Source: Alphaproteobacteria bacterium
GTDB lineage: Bacteria > Pseudomonadota > Alphaproteobacteria > UBA1280 > UBA12223
Length of the DNA stretch: 11,295 nucleotides
Direction: 5' to 3'
Assembly (NCBI GenBank): GCA_003450915.1
Contig: DMEM01000198.1
Span: forward strand, 1-11,295
A program made the translations under genes and the position numbers. The notes beneath the pieces are model-generated. The model worked only from the letters and a program-made list of their open reading frames with translations. It ran no database searches and was not told where the DNA came from. Below, in pieces: positions 6,330 to 11,295 of the stretch; position 1 is the stretch's first letter; each line of letters opens with the position of its first letter.

Positions 6330-7073
6330 ATGTTAAAAATTGAAATAGTAAAAGCATTACAAGATAACTATATCTTCGTTTTAACTTGTTCAGAAACTGG
6401 GAAGGTCGGAGTTATGGATCCATCTCAAGCTTTTGAGGTCGAGGAAAAATTAAACGGAAGAAGAGTAGATGTTGTTTTAAATACTCATCAACATGATGAC
6501 CATTGTTATGGAATTAAAGAGCTGGTTGAAAAACACCATTGCCAAGTATACTGCCCTAAAAAAGATATTTTAGATCAGATTGGTGCTTGTAAATATGTTG
6601 ATGATAAAACACTATTAAATGGTTTAGTTCATAAAGATACCGTTAATATTGGTGAAACAAAGCTAGAGGTAATAGAAGTTCCAGGTCATACTCAAAATCA
6701 TATTGCATATTATTCAGAAGAAGAAAAGATTTTATTTAGTGGTGATACTTTATTTGCAGCAGGTTGTGGTAATATTTTTGATGGTGATGTTGAAGATTTA
6801 TATAAGTCATTAAATAAACTTAAATTCTTAGCAAAAGAAACACGAGTGTTTTGTTCTCATGAGTATTCTTTAAGAAACCTTGAGTTTGCATTAAAAGAAT
6901 TTCCTCAGCTTGAAACTTTAAAAGCTCGTTATGAAAATGCTAAATTATTATTAGAAAATAATATGCCTATGGTTCCTTTAAGATTATCTGAAGAGTTATA
7001 TACAAATCCATTTTTATTGGCTCCAAATTTAGAAATTTTTAGAGCTTTAAGAGAAAAAAAGGATAATTTTTAG
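6330..7073 (+). CDS. gloB: hydroxyacylglutathione hydrolase (glyoxalase II)
   Basis: Glyoxalase II hydrolyses S-lactoylglutathione to D-lactate and glutathione in methylglyoxal detoxification, in the cytoplasm. This 247-residue metallo-beta-lactamase-fold protein has the binuclear metal motif THxHxDH (T52-H58), then H120 in PGHT, D139 in SGDTLF and H177 in SHEYS. The C-terminal glutathione-binding domain is present, with TNPFL at 225-229 and the terminal REKKDNF. One oddity is that the usual GCG[RK]x[FY]EG loop, whose basic residue touches glutathione, reads GCGNIFDG, with Asn at 148. That might weaken or alter thiol specificity, but the C-terminal signature still favours glyoxalase II over a generic hydrolase. 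It follows rmuC by 17 bases and has an AAGGG ribosome site. Confidence 0.92.
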   Translation: MLKIEIVKALQDNYIFVLTCSETGKVGVMDPSQAFEVEEKLNGRRVDVVLNTHQHDDHCYGIKELVEKHHCQVYCPKKDILDQIGACKYVDDKTLLNGLVHKDTVNIGETKLEVIEVPGHTQNHIAYYSEEEKILFSGDTLFAAGCGNIFDGDVEDLYKSLNKLKFLAKETRVFCSHEYSLRNLEFALKEFPQLETLKARYENAKLLLENNMPMVPLRLSEELYTNPFLLAPNLEIFRALREKKDNF

Positions 7074-7136
7074 TTTGCTAAAGCAAGATAATTAGGATAT
7101 TATTAATTAAGAATAAAAAAGGAAAGCTCTAAAGTT

Positions 7137-7553
7137 ATGAATATAAAGGTAAATAATTCTAGCTCAGTAAAAAAATCAAATAAAACAAGTAAATCATCTG
7201 CAAGTAAGTCAGAGGGTTTAGGTTTTGCTAGTGCTTTACAAAGTGCTCAGCAAACAAATGATGTAGATGCTGCTCAACAAGCTTTTGCTGTTGATGGTGT
7301 TTCTAGTTTTGTTTTAGATACTGCAGAGCAGGTTCCTACACAAGCTAAACAGCGTGGTTATTATATCCTAGATTTGCTTGAAGAGTTAGAACAAGATATT
7401 TTAGCAGGTAAGCAAACTCAGGTTACTGAAAAGTTAGAAAAAGCTTTAGCAGTTGGTTCAGTAGATAGTGACTCTTTACCGCCTGTAGTTAAAGAATTAA
7501 TGGATGAAATTGATGCAAGAGCGCAGGTTGAATTAGAAAAACTAAAAGCTTAG
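7137..7553 (+). CDS. fliX: FliX-like flagellar assembly regulator
   Basis: In Caulobacter, FliX partners with the activator FlbD and links early flagellar assembly to later flagellar gene expression. The 138-residue protein starts with a Ser/Lys-rich disordered region (residues 1-28). The C-terminal part resembles FliX: QRGYYILDLLEELEQDILAG (72-91) and the closing VVKELMDEIDARAQVELEKL (118-137), which matches the family's 'LDEIELRAxVELAKL' ending. The call rests mainly on that C-terminal match; the N-terminal half is not conserved. A GGA ribosome site lies 13 bases before the ATG, which is rather far. It follows gloB after 63 bases with no terminator between, so it may be read from the rmuC-gloB transcript. 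No other flagellar gene is in the window. Confidence 0.65.
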   Translation: MNIKVNNSSSVKKSNKTSKSSASKSEGLGFASALQSAQQTNDVDAAQQAFAVDGVSSFVLDTAEQVPTQAKQRGYYILDLLEELEQDILAGKQTQVTEKLEKALAVGSVDSDSLPPVVKELMDEIDARAQVELEKLKA

Positions 7554-7585
7554 TTGTTAAATAGTATACTAATTTTTTAGTAAAT

Positions 7586-7618
7586 AAGGCCCAAATTATT
7601 ATAATTTGTGGCTTTTTT
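7586..7618 (+). terminator. strong Rho-independent terminator after fliX
   Basis: GCC-CAAATTA (7589-7598) pairs with TAATTTG-GGC (7602-7612, one bulged T) around a TTA loop and is followed by six Ts. It separates the housekeeping-like genes to the left from the secretion-system operon to the right. Confidence 0.85.
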
Positions 7619-7662
7619 GCCATAATCAGTTTTTTTCTTTGTTATGGAATAGTAAAATATGT

Positions 7663-7692
7663 TTGCAAGTGTAATGGTTTTTTTGTTATGAT
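7663..7692 (+). promoter_or_regulatory. extended -10 promoter for the tra operon
   Basis: TTGCAA (7663-7668) and TATGAT (7687-7692) are 18 bases apart, and TG at 7684-7685 makes an extended -10 (TGTTATGAT). The predicted transcription start near 7699 falls at the AAAAGGAGA ribosome site, so the traL mRNA leader would be only about 13 bases. Confidence 0.6.
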
Positions 7693-7711
7693 ATAGCAAA
7701 AGGAGATTTTA

Positions 7712-7972
7712 ATGAGAGAAGTACCAAGAAATATTGATGCACCAAGTAGAGCACCGGAGTTTGCGATAGCTTCTATGTTGTCATATTATGGAGTTCAATA
7801 TATTACATCTAATCCGTTAATTGCCTTTATTGTTTGTATCCTTTCTAACTATATTGTTTATAGGGTTACAATCGGTAAACCAGAAGGTGCAGCATTTAGG
7901 TTAATGTATAAGTTAGGTGGTTTAAATAAAATGATACCATCTCCTAAAAAAGTAAAAAGATTTGAAATCTAA
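7712..7972 (+). CDS. traL: TraL family F-type conjugation/secretion pilus assembly protein
   Basis: TraL is a small inner-membrane component of F-type type IV secretion systems, needed for pilus assembly. The 86-residue protein fits the family in size and layout: an N-terminal VPRNIDAPSR, resembling the 'IPKHLDDPPR' opening of TraL proteins, two adjacent hydrophobic segments (about 17-31 and 35-52), then GKPEGAAFRLMYKL and a basic tail. The call is strengthened by position, since traL-traE-traK is the conserved order in F-like systems. A strong AGGAG site lies 6 bases before the ATG. It is the first gene of the operon. All six of its arginine codons are AGA or AGG. Confidence 0.8.
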   Translation: MREVPRNIDAPSRAPEFAIASMLSYYGVQYITSNPLIAFIVCILSNYIVYRVTIGKPEGAAFRLMYKLGGLNKMIPSPKKVKRFEI

Positions 7973-7999
7973 GTCTTAAAAAAATAAAGGGTAAAAAAA

Positions 8000-8641
8000 G
8001 TGGACTTTATTGCAAGAGCAGGTAGCTTAATAGATCAAGGTCATAGAGTAGTTGGTATTTTATTAGTTGTTATTGTTGTTCAATTTATGTGGATTCAATC
8101 AGTAAGAACTGAAAAAGCTGAACTACAAAATACAATTAATTATCAAAATAGAACACAAAGTATTTATGTTGTTCCAAACTCACAAGCAGATATTTACAAG
8201 CCTGCAGATAGTAAATTACTATTATCAACATTTGTAGACTTTATCTCTCAGAGTTTGTTGACATATACTCATGCAAACTTAGAAAATCAATATCAATCAA
8301 TTAGAGATTTCTTATCTCCTAAAATGCTTGAAATGGCAGATAACTTTTTCTTAGCAGAAATTAAAAAGTCAAAAGTAGAAAGAATTTCTTCGCTATTTGT
8401 TGCTGATAGAACTTCAACAGAATTAAGTGAGTTCAAAGAGTTAGCAGATAAAACTAATAGATATGGTGAAAAAACATATGCTGTTACGATTAAAGGTAAA
8501 AGAAATATTATTGTTGGTGGTAGAGTAATTGAAACAAAAGATATGCATGTTAAGCTACAACTACAAGAGACAAGAGTTTCACAAGAAAATCCATTCGGTT
8601 TCCAAGTTACAAAAATTGACTTGGTAAACGTGAAAAGATAA
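8000..8641 (+). CDS. traE: TraE family (VirB8-like) type IV secretion protein
   Basis: TraE is the F-type equivalent of VirB8, an inner-membrane protein whose periplasmic domain helps nucleate the secretion channel. The 213-residue protein has a short cytoplasmic N-terminus, one transmembrane helix (about 16-34), and a periplasmic domain of about 175 residues that fits the TraE layout: FVDFISQSLLTYT (72-84), a central region with FLSPKMLEMA, and a C-terminal half with KTYAVTIKGKRNIIVGG. The start is GTG: no in-frame ATG lies nearby upstream, and AAAGGG sits about 9 bases before the GTG. It follows traL by 27 bases and precedes traK by 38. All twelve arginines are coded by AGA. Confidence 0.86.
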   Translation: MDFIARAGSLIDQGHRVVGILLVVIVVQFMWIQSVRTEKAELQNTINYQNRTQSIYVVPNSQADIYKPADSKLLLSTFVDFISQSLLTYTHANLENQYQSIRDFLSPKMLEMADNFFLAEIKKSKVERISSLFVADRTSTELSEFKELADKTNRYGEKTYAVTIKGKRNIIVGGRVIETKDMHVKLQLQETRVSQENPFGFQVTKIDLVNVKR

Positions 8642-8679
8642 CTAATTTAAAAATTTAACTTAACAAGAGGAAAATAAAG

Positions 8680-9399
8680 ATGAAAAAAATCTTATCAACT
8701 ATCGCAGTGTTTATGTTGATGATGACAGTAGCGCAAGCTAAGACACTAAAATGGGAAGGTGACGAAGAGGTTATTTCTTTAGGTGTTAACACTACAGATG
8801 TGTCTCAAATTACATTTCCAGAACCAATTATTAATATTACAGTTGAAGACCCTGACTATGTAGACGTTTTGGTTGTTCAAGGTTATGCGAATAGAACATT
8901 TAGAATGAAGTCAAATTATGACAACATGGCTACAAGAATGTTCTTAACAGGTAAAAGTGGAAATACATATGTTGCAATTATTTCAACAGGTATTCCTTAT
9001 TATGCTATTGTTAAAATTGTAGACGGTACAAAAATTAACGAAATTGGCCAGGCAATTGCTAAAAAATTAGATGAAAATACTTTAATTAGAGCAATGGCTT
9101 TAGATAAAGAAATTCCAGGTATTAACCGTGAAACTCACGTTATCCCTAATTGGTTTACAGGTTCAGGTCTTACATTTGAACTTTCAGAGTTATGGCAAAC
9201 TCCTTTATTAACAGGTATCGTTGTTCATGTTCAAAATACAGAAACAGCAGTTAATGAAGTAAATATCCCAGCTATTAGTATTCCTAAAACAGATGAGTGG
9301 GGAGAACTAAGAAAGGCTTCTATGGAAAATCTAAGATTAGAGCCATATGGTAAGCCAGGCGATAAAGGTCTTCTGTTCTTAGTATTTACAAGACAATAG
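8680..9399 (+). CDS. traK: TraK family (VirB9-like secretin) type IV secretion protein
   Basis: TraK is the periplasmic/outer-membrane core component of F-type type IV secretion, related to VirB9 and to secretins, and works with TraB and TraV. The 239-residue protein has a clear Sec signal peptide (MKK, hydrophobic core, cleavage after AQA near residue 20). The mature protein is beta-rich with no further membrane helix, and contains TraK-like elements: the early VISLGVNTTDVSQITFPEPI (31-50), the central VDVLVVQGYANRTFRM, and a C-terminal domain ending in LLFLVFTRQ. The ATG has an AGAGGA site at good spacing. In F-like operons traB usually comes next; here a lytic transglycosylase gene does. 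Confidence 0.86.
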   Translation: MKKILSTIAVFMLMMTVAQAKTLKWEGDEEVISLGVNTTDVSQITFPEPIINITVEDPDYVDVLVVQGYANRTFRMKSNYDNMATRMFLTGKSGNTYVAIISTGIPYYAIVKIVDGTKINEIGQAIAKKLDENTLIRAMALDKEIPGINRETHVIPNWFTGSGLTFELSELWQTPLLTGIVVHVQNTETAVNEVNIPAISIPKTDEWGELRKASMENLRLEPYGKPGDKGLLFLVFTRQ

Positions 9400-9412
9400 T
9401 ATTAAGTAACAA

Positions 9413-10165
9413 ATGCAGATGGTAACATTAGGACGCTTATTCTTAACTTTAACTTTTTTATGTGCGGCGACTTATGCTGAGGCTTCTAGTTCTTATTCGA
9501 GCAGAACCTCAACAGAAAGTCTTCGTATATTAAAAAGAATGGAGTATAAAGAGGGAATCCCGAATGGTTTACTTCATGCAATTAGTCTAGTTGAAACAAA
9601 TATAGGTCAAACAGAAAAATATAAGCCTTGGCCATATACAATTAGAATAAATAGGCATACAGGTAAAACAATAAATGATATTGATGATGCCTTTACCTTT
9701 TTAGATTATTTAATAGACTTAGGTTTTAAAAATTTTGATTTAGTTGTAGATGATAACACTTTTTATAGTTTGTCTGCTATTAATTTAGAAGATGTTTTAA
9801 CCCAAAATCCAGATGCAAAAAGCATTACTATATCTGCAAGAAGCACAATTAAGTATTTAAAAAATAAAAAAGATGCTGAGAATGCTATAAATAATCTAGT
9901 TGATAATGAATGGTATGATTTTAAAATAGGAATTATGCAGCTTAATTATCAAATGGTAAAAAATAGCACGCAGGATATATCTGATGCTTTAAATGCTTAT
10001 GATAATATTAATATTATGGTAAAGCAGTTAAAAAAGATCAGAACACAGCATACGTGGTGGGAGTCAGTAGGTCAGTACCACTCTAAAAAACCTGCAAAAG
10101 CAAAACGCTATGTAAAAAATGTATGGTCAATGTACCAACGAGTTCATAAGATAAAAGTTAGATAG
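9413..10165 (+). CDS. periplasmic lytic transglycosylase of the secretion system, with an enlarged middle region
   Basis: Lytic transglycosylases cut peptidoglycan and open a path for the secretion channel. The 250-residue protein has an N-terminal signal peptide (cleavage about residue 24, after AEA), then an SLT-like domain: catalytic Glu61 in SLVETN, KPWPYTIRIN at 71-80, GIMQLN at 173-178, and WWESVGQYHSKKP with the final RYVKNVWSMY helix. In relatives, the PWPxT element and the GxMQxN motif are about 35-40 residues apart; here about 100. The extra part looks like a second copy of the intervening module (74-112 and 136-174). The start is uncertain: ATG at 9413 and ATG at 9419 are both in frame and neither has a clear ribosome site. 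It lies 13 bases after traK, so coupled translation is plausible. Confidence 0.85.
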   Translation: MQMVTLGRLFLTLTFLCAATYAEASSSYSSRTSTESLRILKRMEYKEGIPNGLLHAISLVETNIGQTEKYKPWPYTIRINRHTGKTINDIDDAFTFLDYLIDLGFKNFDLVVDDNTFYSLSAINLEDVLTQNPDAKSITISARSTIKYLKNKKDAENAINNLVDNEWYDFKIGIMQLNYQMVKNSTQDISDALNAYDNINIMVKQLKKIRTQHTWWESVGQYHSKKPAKAKRYVKNVWSMYQRVHKIKVR

Positions 10166-10178
10166 GATCTTTGCACGA

Positions 10179-11295
10179 ATGCAATTTAATGATATCCAAA
10201 AGCAAATTATAGAAAATAATGGAAATACCTTGGTGATTGGTGCACCAGGGACAGGTAAAACTTTACTTATTATTGCTAAAATTAAGAAAATATTAGCTTC
10301 AGGAATTAACCCTGAAAAAATAGCTATAGCATGTTTTACTCATAAAAGTGCCTCATTGTTTAAATCAATGTTAGTTAAGCATGTTGGACAAGATGCAAAA
10401 AGGATTAAATATGCTACATTTAAAGATTTAGCAGAAACTGAATTAAAATCAACAAACTCTATTGTAGGAGAATTCGCAGATAATTCTCAAATGAGAAGGT
10501 TGCTTCATCAGGCAAAAAGTGCAACAGGTTTTAAAGGTTCGATCCATGAGGCTGAACATATTATTAGAAGCTTTAAATCTAAAGCTAAAAAACCTCAGGC
10601 AGCAGATGAATATTTTGACTTGTTTTCAAAATATCAAGATTTAATTCATAATAGAAACTGGTATGATAGATATGATTGCTTACGCCAGCACTTAATTTCT
10701 TTAAGAAACGACTTGGCTCAGCCTGCAAGAATTCAATATCTATTTGTTGATAATGCTCAAGATATGAACCAAATTCAATTATTGTGGACTTTAGAGCATG
10801 CTGTTGCAGGTGTTAAAGTATCGTTATGTGTTGATGATGATCAGTGTATATTCCAAAGATCAGGTGCACTAGGAGCAAAGGTTATTGATACAGCTACAGA
10901 TTCAGAAGTTAGATTTGAAAAAATTATATTACATAAATCATATCGTTTAACAGATAACTTAGCAGAAAAAGCTTATAAAGTTGTATCTCTTGCAGATCAG
11001 CGTTATTCAAAAGGTGAGCTAGAAACTGTAAAAGCTGAAACCAGTATAGAGGTAAAAGAATATAACTCTAGAAAGCAAGAAGTAGATGCGTTAATTTCAA
11101 ATATTAAACATTACTTTAAAAATAATGTAAAAGGTAGAGTTGCTGTTATTACAAGAAATGATGAAGACTCGAGATTTATATCTAAAAACTTTTTAGATCA
11201 TAGTTTCCCATTTACAGATTTTTCTAGAAATATTTGGGAAATGCCTGGTGCTATTGTTGTTATTGATATGCTAGAAATTTTATTAGGAGTTGCTA
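10179..11295 (+). CDS. UvrD/Rep-like superfamily I helicase with altered motif II, cut by the window edge
   Basis: The reading frame is open from this ATG to the right edge, giving 372 residues of a longer protein. Superfamily I motifs appear in order: Walker A GAPGTGKT (21-28), motif Ia AIACFTHKSAS (49-59), motif II VDNAQD (190-195), motif III with VDDDQCIFQRSGA (218-230) and motif IV with LHKSYRLTDN (251-260, R256). Motif II is normally DEAQD or DEFQD; here the catalytic glutamate is Asn192 (AAT at 10752-10754), and motif III lacks the usual Gly-Asp and Arg-Gly pairs. ATP binding may persist while hydrolysis is impaired. It begins 13 bases after the transglycosylase with an AGGA site about 11 bases upstream, so it seems to belong to the tra operon. 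The C-terminal motifs V and VI lie outside the window. Confidence 0.85.
   Translation, partial: MQFNDIQKQIIENNGNTLVIGAPGTGKTLLIIAKIKKILASGINPEKIAIACFTHKSASLFKSMLVKHVGQDAKRIKYATFKDLAETELKSTNSIVGEFADNSQMRRLLHQAKSATGFKGSIHEAEHIIRSFKSKAKKPQAADEYFDLFSKYQDLIHNRNWYDRYDCLRQHLISLRNDLAQPARIQYLFVDNAQDMNQIQLLWTLEHAVAGVKVSLCVDDDQCIFQRSGALGAKVIDTATDSEVRFEKIILHKSYRLTDNLAEKAYKVVSLADQRYSKGELETVKAETSIEVKEYNSRKQEVDALISNIKHYFKNNVKGRVAVITRNDEDSRFISKNFLDHSFPFTDFSRNIWEMPGAIVVIDMLEILLGVA

Noticed and set aside
7554..7711. Attachment site or integration scar at the fliX/traL junction
   Set aside because: I see no tRNA end, direct repeat or integrase nearby; the gap is explained by a terminator and a promoter.
9400..9440. 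Lipobox in the transglycosylase leader (Cys17)
   Set aside because: The residues before the cysteine (TFL-C) do not fit a lipobox, and a standard signal peptidase I site (AEA) follows.
10171..10173. TTG as an upstream start for the helicase
   Set aside because: It is out of frame with the helicase motifs; the ATG at 10179 is the first in-frame start after the transglycosylase stop.
1..11295. CRISPR arrays, tRNA or rRNA genes, insertion sequences
   Set aside because: No regularly spaced repeats, cloverleaf-like genes or transposase frames were seen on either strand.

Overview
The window is AT-rich chromosomal DNA that most likely comes from an alphaproteobacterium. The main taxonomic pointers are a FliX-like flagellar assembly protein (a family known only from Alphaproteobacteria, matched here by its C-terminal third), a palindromic intergenic element of the 'GTCATCC..GGATC' style common in alphaproteobacterial genomes, and an F-type conjugation/type IV secretion gene set of the kind found in Rickettsiales- and Holosporales-like lineages. 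Genus cannot be named from the sequence. There are twelve complete protein genes and one gene cut by the right edge. I see no rRNA, tRNA, CRISPR array, transposase or integrase. No gap between genes exceeds about 205 bases.

Layout: (1) 62-1393, plus strand: an unrecognised two-helix membrane protein with its own terminator, then a CYTH-domain protein behind a good sigma-70-type promoter. (2) 1454-4649, minus strand: lysS (class II lysyl-tRNA synthetase) upstream of proS (prolyl-tRNA synthetase of the archaeal/eukaryotic type), separated by 187 bases that carry two different palindromes; a bidirectional terminator at 1408-1437 serves proS and the CYTH gene. (3) 4853-7553, plus strand: a 79-residue membrane protein, rmuC, gloB (17 bases after rmuC) and the fliX-like gene, ending in a strong terminator. 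(4) 7712 to the right edge, plus strand: a new operon with its own extended -10 promoter: traL, traE, traK, a periplasmic lytic transglycosylase and a UvrD-like superfamily I helicase that runs off the window.

The last block is the accessory and most interesting part. TraL, TraE (VirB8-like) and TraK (VirB9-like) are envelope parts of an F-type type IV secretion channel. In F-like systems traB normally follows traK, but here a transglycosylase and a helicase follow. The transglycosylase seems to contain a duplicated internal module. The helicase keeps its Walker A lysine but has Asp-Asn in place of the catalytic Asp-Glu of motif II. The system may therefore carry a DNA-handling subunit that binds ATP but hydrolyses it poorly, or not at all. 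Housekeeping and accessory genes are otherwise cleanly separated by terminators and promoters.
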